Shown: positions 37,942-45,781 of the stretch, in pieces
Position numbering within the stretch: position 1 is the stretch's first letter
How the letters are laid out: every line of letters starts with the position of its first letter
Assembly (NCBI RefSeq): GCF_027945075.1
Contig: NZ_CP116034.1
Location: 2,046,001 to 2,110,000, forward strand
Origin: Chryseobacterium sp. CY350
GTDB taxonomy: Bacteria > Bacteroidota > Bacteroidia > Flavobacteriales > Weeksellaceae
Direction of reading: 5' to 3'
DNA length: 64,000 nt
Translations under genes and position numbers: made by a program
Notes under the pieces: generated by a model
What the model saw: the letters and a program-made list of their open reading frames with translations, nothing else
What the model was told of the DNA's origin: nothing
The model's database searches: none

Positions 37942-38646
37942 ATGAAACAAATTTTTCAAATTTTAGCCTTATTAATTATTTTTTCCTGCAGCAAAGTTGG
38001 AGTTTCTAAAACTGAAGTTGAAGCGGTTGATAAAGTTTTTCAATTTTATGGTGGACAAGTAAATCGTTCAATAGGATTTAAAATCGCAAATGGAAAAAAA
38101 GCAAATTATTTTGAATTGCAAGTAAGTAAAAGTGATTTATTGAATAATGAACAAAGATATCTAACAGAGCAAGCTGGAAATATTGCTTATATATTTTACA
38201 CCAATTTAAAAGATGAGAAGTCAAATTATAATGAAATACGAGTTAAAATCGATTTAGATAATGCAACTTCTCAAGAATATAATTTTTCCACCACAGAATT
38301 GAAAGAAATTGAAGAGTTATATCCTGAAATTGAAAAAACAAAAAATTTTATTAGAGATGCTGATTATAAATCTCTTATTAGAGATTCTGATTATAAATCT
38401 CTTGCAACTCAAAATGGAGAAATTGGTGTTGGCATTACTGAAAATAAATTAAAAAATATCTTTGACCAACGAACATCAGAATTTGGAAATATTAAACAAA
38501 TTCAAAATCAAGGATTTAGTTTCCATAAATCTGAATATCGTGGAGACTTTATAAATGTAAAAGAAGTAATACTTTTTGACAAAAATGCTGAAGATATGAT
38601 TTTAAGTTATGATCGTAAAACAAAAAAATTAATTGCAATCTATTAA
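37942..38646 (+). CDS. Cassette-borne lipoprotein of unknown function
   Basis: A 234-residue protein with a lipoprotein signal (MKQIFQILALLIIFSC, lipobox Cys16) and no recognised domain. Charged, Asn-rich, mixed alpha/beta composition. An internal exact-length tandem duplication of 27 bp at 38350-38403 gives two copies of IRDxDYKSL. The ATG at 37942 is used; an in-frame ATG at 37909 would lie before the cassette junction and the predicted transcription start. It is the only gene of cassette 1 and occupies most of it. Confidence 0.75.
   Translation: MKQIFQILALLIIFSCSKVGVSKTEVEAVDKVFQFYGGQVNRSIGFKIANGKKANYFELQVSKSDLLNNEQRYLTEQAGNIAYIFYTNLKDEKSNYNEIRVKIDLDNATSQEYNFSTTELKEIEELYPEIEKTKNFIRDADYKSLIRDSDYKSLATQNGEIGVGITENKLKNIFDQRTSEFGNIKQIQNQGFSFHKSEYRGDFINVKEVILFDKNAEDMILSYDRKTKKLIAIY
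38350..38403 (+). repeat. 27-bp tandem duplication inside the lipoprotein gene
   Basis: Two adjacent 27-bp units (38350-38376, 38377-38403) differ at one base, changing Ala to Ser in IRDxDYKSL. The near identity indicates a recent duplication that kept the frame. Confidence 0.9.
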
Positions 38647-38659
38647 CCATAAAAAAACT

Positions 38660-38795
38660 TCTGCTAACAAGGGTTTTGCTATAGTGGGGCTAAACTGCAA
38701 AGTTCAACAGCAGTTCTTCGATTGAACTTTTGTGCAAAACTGAACATTTTCGCTTCGATTGCCCCACCATCGCAAAGCCCCAAAACGTTACAAGC
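38660..38795 (+). repeat. attC1 recombination site
   Basis: Left core TCTGCTAAC (38660-38668) and right core GTTACAAGC (38787-38795). Inner arms pair: GGGTTTTGC (38671-38679) with GCAAAGCCC (38772-38780), and GTGGGGC (38684-38690) with GCCCCAC (38761-38767). The ~70-base centre is itself foldable (AAGTTCAA/TTGAACTT). Size and layout match a long attC site. Confidence 0.8.
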
Positions 38796-40910
38796 AACCC
38801 TTAAAATACGACAACATAATGCCAGGAAAATATCAAAATAAAATTTCCGAATTTCTAAAAGCAGACAATGAAACTGTTGTTGGTCATTTAGCTATTGGTG
38901 TTACAAATCACCAGCTTTTAATGCAGCAAAGAACATCCTGGAATCATCAAGTTACATTTTTAAAAGAAGCGTTTCAGCATCTGCCACAAGACTGGCAATT
39001 GATCCTTGAATATCCAATTCCCAGACGTTCAAAACGAATTGACGTTATTCTTTTGGCTAACGACTTAATTTTCGTAATTGAATTTAAAGACAAGGAAACA
39101 AAATACATGCCTGACGCTATTAGCCAAGTAGAGGACTACTCGTTAGACCTTAGAGATTTTCATAAACAATCAGCATCATTTGCTTTAATACCAATTGTTT
39201 GGGCATCTGAAGCAACGGATAAATCAAATCGACTGTTCGACAACGGAGACTTTGTAAAACCAACATTGTTTTCAAATAGACAGAATTTGCATTCAACAAT
39301 CAAATCCGCATTTGAATTTTATACAAATACAACGAATACGAAAATAGATCCAGGTGATTGGAACAATAGTGAATATCTTCCCACTCCTACAATTATAGAA
39401 GCAGCTCAACATCTTTTTTCTGGGCAAAATGTAAGAGAGATTTCTCGTTCGCACGCTGGTTCAGAAAATTTAACTGACACCACAAATGCTATATTAAAAG
39501 CAATTAAAGATGCTCAAGAGAAAGATGAGAAAATCATATGTTTTATTACTGGTGTTCCTGGTGCAGGAAAAACTTTGGCAGGACTAAATATAGTTCACAA
39601 CGTTGAAAATCATTCAGGAAAAGGGGTTTTCCTATCTGGAAACGGCCCATTAGTAAAAGTATTAACTGAAGCATTAGCGAGAGATAATTCAAAAAGAAAT
39701 CAAATATCATTGGTCCAATCAAGGAGAGAAATTGCCTTCGTTCAGAATGTTCATCAGTTTCTTGACTTCTACCATAATAACGACCAGACTCCACAAGACA
39801 AAATAATTCTATTTGACGAAGCTCAAAGAGCTTGGAACGCGGAACATTCAAAAAGAAAATTTGATAGAGACTTTTCAGAAGCAGAAATGTTGTTCAACAT
39901 AATGAATAGAAACGAAGGTTGGGCTGTCATTGTTGCATTAATTGGCAGTGGGCAAGAGATAAACACCGGAGAAGCTGGACTTGCAGAATGGGGCAAAACG
40001 ATAAGTGAAAAGTTTTCAAATTGGAGAATTTATATTTCACCCGAACTTAAAGATGGAACTTCAAATATTGCGAACTATAAACTTTTTGAAACTGCACCGA
40101 CTAACCTTTCAATTACAGAGTTGCCAGAGCTACATTTAAAAGTTTCTATTAGGTCTTATAAAGCAGAAAAGCTTTCCGAATGGGTTGTGGCACTTTTAGA
40201 AGATGAACCATTAACAGCTAAAGAGCTTTTGCAAAATCATCTAAAGGATTATCCAATTTTCATAACTCGTAATCTTGAGACAGCTAGAAAGTTTTTAAGA
40301 AATAGAAATCGAGGACATAGACGTACTGGAATAGTAGCAAGTTCTGGTGCCAGACGGCTAAAGCCTTTTGGGCTGGACGTAACCGCAGAAATTGATGTTG
40401 CTAACTGGTTTCTAAATCCTAAAGAAGATGTTCGTTCATCTTGCTTTTTAGAATTACCTGCAACTGAATTTGCAGTTCAAGGTTTGGAACTTGACTGGGT
40501 TGGTCTTTGCTGGGGTGACGACTTTAGGAAAGAAGATTCCGGTTGGTCTTTTCACGCATTTAAAGGAACTAAATGGCAACTTGAAAGACAAGATGAAAGA
40601 AAGCAGTTTATAAAAAACAAGTATCGTGTTTTATTAACTCGTGGACGTGAAGGTTTAATTATATTCATTCCAGAAGGTTCTGAGACTGACCACACGAGAC
40701 CAAATAAAAATTACGATACAACATATGATTATTTAAAACGGACAGGAATAAAAGAACTTTAAAATAATGACAAAAAAAGGGCAGCTTGTAACAGCGGTTT
40801 GGCAAAAGTGGCGGTTTCGTGTTCCGCAGACACATTTGTGGTTAATCAAAGTTTGGTTCTCCGCATCAACATTTGTGGTTAAATCGCTACCTTCGCCAAG
40901 CCGCAAACCG
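38788..40910 (+). mobile_element. Gene cassette 2 (nuclease-helicase gene plus attC2)
   Basis: Bounded by GTTACAAGC (38787) and GTTAGCTAG (40910). Its first bases and its attC left core GCTTGTAAC (40784-40792) are exact reverse complements. At ~2.1 kb it is large for a cassette. Confidence 0.8.
38819..40762 (+). CDS. PD-(D/E)XK nuclease-DUF2075 helicase fusion
   Basis: A 647-residue protein. Residues ~55-125 carry a RecB-type PD-(D/E)XK nuclease core: Glu64, Asp75 (RIDVIL), Glu88-Phe-Lys90 (IEFK) and QxxxY at 103-107. From ~240 a DUF2075/SF1-like helicase follows: Walker A GVPGAGKT (~245-251), Walker B ILFDEAQRAW (~330), a motif III-like LIGSGQEI, and C-terminal VLLTRGREGLIIFIPEG (motif VI). 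The architecture suits DNA degradation and suggests anti-phage defence; this is inference. The ATG at 38819 is chosen because the longer frame (from 38759) runs through attC1. Confidence 0.85.
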   Translation: MPGKYQNKISEFLKADNETVVGHLAIGVTNHQLLMQQRTSWNHQVTFLKEAFQHLPQDWQLILEYPIPRRSKRIDVILLANDLIFVIEFKDKETKYMPDAISQVEDYSLDLRDFHKQSASFALIPIVWASEATDKSNRLFDNGDFVKPTLFSNRQNLHSTIKSAFEFYTNTTNTKIDPGDWNNSEYLPTPTIIEAAQHLFSGQNVREISRSHAGSENLTDTTNAILKAIKDAQEKDEKIICFITGVPGAGKTLAGLNIVHNVENHSGKGVFLSGNGPLVKVLTEALARDNSKRNQISLVQSRREIAFVQNVHQFLDFYHNNDQTPQDKIILFDEAQRAWNAEHSKRKFDRDFSEAEMLFNIMNRNEGWAVIVALIGSGQEINTGEAGLAEWGKTISEKFSNWRIYISPELKDGTSNIANYKLFETAPTNLSITELPELHLKVSIRSYKAEKLSEWVVALLEDEPLTAKELLQNHLKDYPIFITRNLETARKFLRNRNRGHRRTGIVASSGARRLKPFGLDVTAEIDVANWFLNPKEDVRSSCFLELPATEFAVQGLELDWVGLCWGDDFRKEDSGWSFHAFKGTKWQLERQDERKQFIKNKYRVLLTRGREGLIIFIPEGSETDHTRPNKNYDTTYDYLKRTGIKEL

Positions 40911-40918
40911 TTAGCTAG
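40784..40918 (+). repeat. attC2 recombination site
   Basis: Left core GCTTGTAAC (40784-40792), right core GTTAGCTAG (40910-40918). Inner arms GCGGTTTGGC (40794-40803) with GCCAAGCCGC (40895-40904) and AGTGGCGGTTT with AAATCGCTAC (40881-40890), with G-T pairs. The centre holds a direct repeat of ACATTTGTGGTTAA (40832-40845 and 40869-40882). Confidence 0.8.
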
Positions 40919-41341
40919 ATGTTGCAGATTTCCAATCCCGTGACTTATACTTTCGGTGCAGCAAAAGAGTTTCCAATGTCATAAAAGCAAAAAGCCACAA
41001 ACCCATTTCGATAAAACCTTCAACCACTTCAACATAACTTTCAACTGATCCGTTGAAGGCGTCAACTTATTCGTAAAGTCAATCAATCATTTCGAAGAAG
41101 CGATTAACCAATTCGAAGAGGCAATTAAGTGTTTCGAACCGCCGTTCAACCAGTTAGAAGAAGCAATCAACCATTCTGAAGACGCGATCAACTATTCCGA
41201 AAAGGCAATCAACCACTCCGAAGAGGCAATCAAGTACAATTTGTTACATTTCAGCACTTTACAAGCCTTTTCAATCTCTAGGATATTCAAATATTATCAA
41301 TTGTAACTTTTAACAAGAACAATTTAGACCCAACAGTTCTC
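40919..41341. other. End of the cassette array and 21-bp repeat array B
   Basis: After attC2 no further cassette gene or matching attC is seen. The next ~100 bases are featureless, followed by repeat array B and about 110 AT-rich bases up to the convergent regulator gene. Confidence 0.6.
41019..41229. repeat. Array B: ten 21-22-bp tandem units (eight of exactly 21 bp)
   Basis: Units from 41062 to 41229 are all exactly 21 bp; a typical one starts TCAACCATTCCGAA and ends GAGGCAA. Two more degenerate units precede (41019-41061). On the plus strand the units translate without a stop as seven-residue repeats of the type NHSEEAI, but the frame has no ATG and a stop lies just upstream. Confidence 0.85.
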
Positions 41342-42238
41342 TTAAGAATTAATTTCCAGCCTATACCCTTTCCCGCGGATCACCACAATTTTAATATGAG
41401 GATCGATCTCTAGTTTTTTTCTGAGTTTTGAGATAAACATATCCAGACTTCGTCCTACAATCACGCCGTCATCTTCCCAGATTTCCTTTTGCAGTCGGCT
41501 TCTCTCGATGATTTCGTTGGGAGACGATGCGAAAATGAGCAATACTCTACTTTCCGTTGCAGTAAGATCGATGGTCTTATCATCAATGATCAGTTTTCTG
41601 TTTTTGGAATCAAATACTATCGAACCCAAAGTGAAAAGATCATTTTGCTGAATTTCGGGTACAGCTTTTCTTGATTTTAAAGATTTAGATTTAAATAAAA
41701 CAAGACCCATAAAAGCTAAAAACGAAAAGCCACCAACAAGAAAAGCACCTTTGGTAGTGTTGATCGCAGTGGGTTTAAATTTAAGGTTGATCATATAACA
41801 AGCTTTGGGTTGTTTTCTTCCCAGGCAAGATACAATGTCATCTTTTTGATTCCTGGAAACCGAATATCCATAAGCGACACTGGAGTTTTTACAGTTGAGA
41901 ACGTTGACAATATAATCACTTGACATCTGATCTTTAGCCAGCAGACGTTTAGTAAGATTTACCAAAGAATCGGGTTGAAAAGTAAGTTCATCCTCAAAAC
42001 TAATTTGATATTCATTTTCTCCGATCTTTTTTACAGGAAGGACTCTTGAAGTACGGTCGCCCGACTGCAAAAGCAATTCATGTCCTACCCTTCTAAGTAA
42101 CACTTCCCTCTTGGCAACGTCAAAGTCTTCACGACTGTCTGTATCGAAAGCCGCAAAAATGGTAAAGATCATTGAGAGCAAAATCAATAAGAAAATGTAT
42201 TTGCGTGATCCAGAGAAGAGATTTTGGCTAATTTGCAT
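41342..42238 (-). CDS. Membrane-anchored winged-helix regulator (ToxR-like)
   Basis: A 298-residue protein with two hydrophobic helices (about residues 13-31 and 160-178) enclosing a ~130-residue extracytoplasmic domain containing three Cys (CKN, SCLG, CYM), and a cytoplasmic C-terminal OmpR/PhoB-type winged helix (LTATESRVLLIFASSPNEIIERSRLQKEIWEDDG...DMFISKLRKKL...IRGKGYRLEI). This is a one-component sensor like ToxR but with the DNA-binding domain at the C-terminus. It is divergent from the exported protein at 42405, which is a likely target. Confidence 0.85.
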   Translation of the reverse strand: MQISQNLFSGSRKYIFLLILLSMIFTIFAAFDTDSREDFDVAKREVLLRRVGHELLLQSGDRTSRVLPVKKIGENEYQISFEDELTFQPDSLVNLTKRLLAKDQMSSDYIVNVLNCKNSSVAYGYSVSRNQKDDIVSCLGRKQPKACYMINLKFKPTAINTTKGAFLVGGFSFLAFMGLVLFKSKSLKSRKAVPEIQQNDLFTLGSIVFDSKNRKLIIDDKTIDLTATESRVLLIFASSPNEIIERSRLQKEIWEDDGVIVGRSLDMFISKLRKKLEIDPHIKIVVIRGKGYRLEINS

Positions 42239-42404
42239 AGTGTCAAGTCATTATTTACAAAGTTTACAATTTTATTTACAATCTGAATCCCCAAATCTGA
42301 AAAATATCAAAGTATTTTCGCTGAACAAATCTGATCAAAACAAAAGTATCACGTATCAAATCTGACTGATCAGGAAATGTCTAACAATTTAAATCTAAAA
42401 AATT

Positions 42405-42944
42405 ATGAAAAAACTAATGTATGCAATGGCCGCAACACTTGTTGTAGCAAGCGGATTTCTATTTGCCAATCGCGAAATTAAGAATGAAACTGCACAAAAA
42501 ATATCAGTAAAAACACTGACTTCCACAGAAAGAGACCTGGAAAAGGAAAAATGGGAAGCTACACCTGCAGGCGTTAATTTCAAAAAGTGGGAAGTTTCTC
42601 CTGCAGGAAAAAAGGTGTATGCCGCGGAAGATAAAATCTGGAAAAACCTTAAAAATTTTACTGGTATGGAAGGAGTTGTAACATCACTTTCTCTTCCGCA
42701 AGAATCGAAATTGGGATTTGGAATGATGATCAGGATTAATAATGATGACTATATCGTAACATTTGATGCAGAAAAAACGCAGCTTAAGCAATTAAAAAAC
42801 CTGAAAGTGAACGATAAAATAGTAATAAAAAGTCACTACGTATCCCATGCTCCGAAATATTTTTATCCGATCATATCATGCGAATCTGCAGCACAAGATG
42901 GTAAAGTAATCTTTAAAAGAATTCTGCGAAAAGGAGGTTGCTGA
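42405..42944 (+). CDS. Exported protein of unknown function next to the ToxR-like regulator
   Basis: A 179-residue protein with a signal peptide (about residues 1-21) and an imperfect internal repeat (KWEATPAGVNF, KWEVSPAGKKV) at residues ~46-70. The C-terminal half is a small beta-rich domain (YIVTFDAEKTQLKQLKNLKVNDKIVIKS) suggestive of an OB-like barrel, ending with Cys residues. I do not recognise the family. The 166-bp divergent promoter region is shared with the regulator; it contains the palindrome CTGATCAG at about 42365. Confidence 0.5.
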   Translation: MKKLMYAMAATLVVASGFLFANREIKNETAQKISVKTLTSTERDLEKEKWEATPAGVNFKKWEVSPAGKKVYAAEDKIWKNLKNFTGMEGVVTSLSLPQESKLGFGMMIRINNDDYIVTFDAEKTQLKQLKNLKVNDKIVIKSHYVSHAPKYFYPIISCESAAQDGKVIFKRILRKGGC

Positions 42945-43056
42945 GAATTGCTTTTACTAAGAAATAATTTTATTATTGATTATAATTCAAGGTATTGCTG
43001 CTTAAATATAGTGATCTCAAATTCATCATCACAGTGAAAACTTTCTTGCTATTTAT

Positions 43057-43087
43057 AAACCGTTTTACTTATGTAAAACGGTTTTTT
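43057..43087 (+). terminator. Terminator
   Basis: AAACCGTTTTAC/GTAAAACGGTTT stem plus T-run, downstream of the exported-protein gene. Confidence 0.8.
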
Positions 43088-43115
43088 ATTATTTTTACGA
43101 GAGAATATTAGAATT

Positions 43116-43205
43116 ATGAAGAAATATTTGTTTGCCTATTTTCTTATCTGCTTTGAATGTTTTCTTTCTGCCTCAATTCATTCTTCATTACATAAAGAAA
43201 GTTAA
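43116..43205 (+). CDS. Possible 29-residue membrane or secreted peptide
   Basis: ATG frame right after a terminator: Met-Lys-Lys start, 15 hydrophobic residues including three Cys/Phe pairs, then a polar tail. It looks like a bare signal peptide and could be a gene remnant or a small peptide gene. Support is weak. Confidence 0.2.
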   Translation: MKKYLFAYFLICFECFLSASIHSSLHKES

Positions 43206-43228
43206 CTGACATCAAAATCTAAATACAA

Positions 43229-43582
43229 ATGCAAAACACAAGAATTTTTACGACATCATTTGCCAGCGTTTACCCACATTATATTGCAAAAGCAGAGAAG
43301 AAAGGCCGAACAAGAGAAGAACTTCATCAGATCATTTTTTGGCTGACAGGATACAATGAAAAAAGCCTCGAAGAGATATTGCAAAACAGAACAGATTTTA
43401 AAACCTTTTTTGATGAAGCGCCACAAATAAATCCTAATGTTGTTTTAATAAAAGGCGTCATTTGCGGGTATCGTGTAGAAGAGATAGAGGAGGAACTGAT
43501 GAGAAACATTCGATATCTTGATAAAATGGTTGACGAGCTGGCAAAAGGGAAAGCAATGGAGAAAATCTTAAGAAAAAACTAA
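43229..43582 (+). CDS. DUF2200-family protein
   Basis: A 117-residue cytoplasmic protein with the DUF2200 pattern: [38 protein letters not shown] near the start, then [31 protein letters not shown]. The family is widespread, small and of unknown function. Start ATG at 43229. No clear operon partners (65 bp to the next gene). Confidence 0.85.
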   Translation: MQNTRIFTTSFASVYPHYIAKAEKKGRTREELHQIIFWLTGYNEKSLEEILQNRTDFKTFFDEAPQINPNVVLIKGVICGYRVEEIEEELMRNIRYLDKMVDELAKGKAMEKILRKN

Positions 43583-43647
43583 AAGCAATGTAATATCTGC
43601 ACTTTCTGAGTTGTCATCAACTTATACTTTAACTGTTGTACCCAAAT

Positions 43648-44571
43648 ATGAAATACTCTTTTCTTACGTTGCTATTTATTTTCTTTTTTTCTAAAACCTT
43701 TTCACAGGAGGCAGAAAAAGTAACCTTCTCTGACTCTAAAAACTTCTATTACCGCATCGTTCCGGAAGATCAACCTGAAGGAATGATCATTGTGCTGCCG
43801 GGTGGTGGCGAAAGTGCAGAAAGGGTGATGAATCAAATTTATCTTGAAGAACTGGCCTTTGATAAAAACATTCTGGTGCTCTTTCCTAACTGGGAAGAAG
43901 AAGGAGATTTTTTCTTTAAAGAAGATCAGAAATTTCTTGACAGAATTGCTAAAGACAATGTCGAAAAATATAAAATTCCTAAAAGTAAAATCTCTATTGG
44001 CGGTCTTTCCGGTGGCGGAATGTTGGCTGTTACCTACGCAGAAAGTGCTGTACGTGATAAGAATACTTACTTCGTTCCCAATTCGATATTTGCCATAGAC
44101 CCACCGCTAGATTATGAAAATATGTACTACCGACTGGAAAGAGATATTGAAAGAAATTTTTCGGAAGCAGCAGTAAACGAAGCTAAGATGTTTAATAAAG
44201 AATTGGTAGCAGCCATCGGAAAGCCTGATAAAAACAGAGAAAAATATTTGCAGAAATCGATGTTTACCTATCGTGATAAAGACGGCGGAAACGCAAAATA
44301 TCTTTTAAACATTCCGATTCTGATGTATACTGAGCCCGGAATTATTTGGCAGATGCAGAATAGAGGAAGAGATCTCTACGACCTCAACTGCACAGATATT
44401 ACCGCAATGATGAATTTACTAAAACTAAAAGGACACAAAAATGCCGATTTAATTATTACTAACGACAGAGGGATAAGACCTGAGGGCATCAGACATCCGC
44501 ATTCCTGGAGTATCATGGATTCTGAGGAATGCCTAAACTGGATCATAAAACATTTTAAATCTCAGCAATAA
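43648..44571 (+). CDS. Exported alpha/beta-hydrolase-like protein
   Basis: A 307-residue protein with signal peptide (about residues 1-19, KTFSQ) and an alpha/beta hydrolase pattern: MIIVLPGGGE (oxyanion-side strand), IGGLSGGGMLAVTYAE with the GxSxG nucleophile elbow, and IRHPHSWSIMD near the end supplying a candidate catalytic His. Substrate unknown. The ATG at 43648 is preferred to the TTG at 43636 because it starts the signal peptide directly. Confidence 0.7.
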   Translation: MKYSFLTLLFIFFFSKTFSQEAEKVTFSDSKNFYYRIVPEDQPEGMIIVLPGGGESAERVMNQIYLEELAFDKNILVLFPNWEEEGDFFFKEDQKFLDRIAKDNVEKYKIPKSKISIGGLSGGGMLAVTYAESAVRDKNTYFVPNSIFAIDPPLDYENMYYRLERDIERNFSEAAVNEAKMFNKELVAAIGKPDKNREKYLQKSMFTYRDKDGGNAKYLLNIPILMYTEPGIIWQMQNRGRDLYDLNCTDITAMMNLLKLKGHKNADLIITNDRGIRPEGIRHPHSWSIMDSEECLNWIIKHFKSQQ

Positions 44572-44661
44572 AATTGAGGATTACAAAATTCACTATAACC
44601 TGATTATCAAATAAATAAAAAATCGATTTACTTTTTGATTATCTTTATCGAAAAAGTAAAT

Positions 44662-45637
44662 ATGAAAACAACTTTATTCTTTTTATGTGCATCTGCTGCG
44701 GTTTTATCTGCACAAACAACGATTACAAAAGCATTTAATGATCCATTGATCGGCGAAACCATAAATAATGTGAATGTGAACGGAACCGTAAATAATTCGG
44801 CTACCGGAGCAAATACAACTTTCACAAACAGCAGTCTGACACAAGGATCCGCATCGGTAACGACCTACTCTGCTCCATCAGCAGGCGAAATAACTACATT
44901 TCCGGGGTCGACCCTCAAAATGGTGGGCGGAGGAAGTACAGTTTATTATAAGCAGACCGCCACAAAATTGGAAATTACAGGACTGGTAACCACCGATGCA
45001 ACCCTCAACTTTTCTTCGAACAACGGAACATTTATCAGTTATCCTGCAGGCTTTGGATTTTCTGAAAATGATGCCGCCGCAGGAACTTTTTCATCTACCG
45101 CTGGTTCAGGAAATTTCAGCGGAACTATCACTATTGACGCAGACGCATCAGGAACGCTTCTGATTGGATCGAAAACCTACACCAATATTTTAAGGATTAA
45201 ATCTGTACAGAATTTTAATCTGACGGTGTTTGGGTTTTCTGTGGGAACGGTTGTGAATACAGCATATTCTTATTATGACAGCGTGCACAAATTTCCGCTT
45301 CTAAGCACAACGAATGCTGTAATTACAGTGCAGGGAACTCCACAAAGCACCAATATTGCACAGGCTCTTAATGAAACTTTTCTGGCAGTATCTGATTTCA
45401 CGAAAAAAGATTCATTCAAAATTTATCCTAATCCCGCATCCGATTTTTATTGAATTCCAAGGAGATCTGTCAAAATATTCTACAGCCAACATTTACAGTT
45501 TAGACGGAAAATTGATTAAAATGTCAGATTTAAAATCAGGAAAAATACAGATTTCGGAATTGCCTTCTGCTTCTTATTTTATTGAAGTTTCTGGAAATAA
45601 ATCACAGTCTGAAAGTGTAAAATTCATTAAAAAGTAA
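44662..45637 (+). pseudogene. Exported T9SS-sorted protein, frameshifted in a T-run
   Basis: Frame 1 (44662-45453) encodes a signal peptide (FFLCASAAVLSAQ), a ~230-residue beta-rich domain and the beginning of a type A T9SS sorting domain (FKIYPNPASDF), then hits a stop. The rest of the sorting domain (GDLSKYSTANIYSLDGKLIKM...ESVKFIKK) continues in another frame to 45637. The shift lies in a run of five T at about 45446-45450; one T fewer joins DFIEFQGDL in frame. Without the sorting domain the protein could not be exported by T9SS. A sequencing error, a mutation or slippage-based switching are all possible. Confidence 0.75.
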
Positions 45638-45666
45638 TTATCTTTAACTAATTGAAAAAATACGAG

Positions 45667-45695
45667 CCGTTTTAAATTTTTTTAGAACGGTTTTT
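45667..45695 (+). terminator. Terminator of the frameshifted T9SS gene
   Basis: CCGTTTTAAA/TTTAGAACGG stem with one mismatch and a T-run. Confidence 0.65.
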
Positions 45696-45781
45696 GATTT
45701 AACGAAATTGTAATTTAAAATTGTTTTAAAATTCATCACACCAATCATCAATTTATTTAATTTAAAGTAAAATTTACTGCC

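Larger units (their letters stand above)
37912..38787 (+). mobile_element. Gene cassette 1 (lipoprotein gene plus attC1)
   Basis: Delimited by G^TT crossover points in GTTAGCAGA (37911) and GTTACAAGC (38787). It starts TTAGCAGA and its attC left core TCTGCTAAC (38660-38668) is the exact reverse complement of its own start, as in true integron cassettes. Confidence 0.8.

Noticed and set aside
38759..38818. N-terminal extension of the nuclease-helicase protein
   Set aside because: It reads through the right arm of attC1 and the cassette junction; the ATG at 38819 is inside the cassette and gives a normal start.
40919..41018. A third gene cassette after attC2
   Set aside because: No ORF and no downstream palindrome whose left core is complementary to GTTAGCTAG could be found.
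41062..41290. A coding gene for a heptad-repeat coiled coil (EEAIN repeats)
   Set aside because: The frame is open but has no ATG, a stop lies directly upstream and there is no promoter; kept as a repeat array only.
33457..41341. Prophage or ICE
   Set aside because: No structural phage, portal, terminase, relaxase or conjugation genes; the only mobility gene is the integron-like recombinase.
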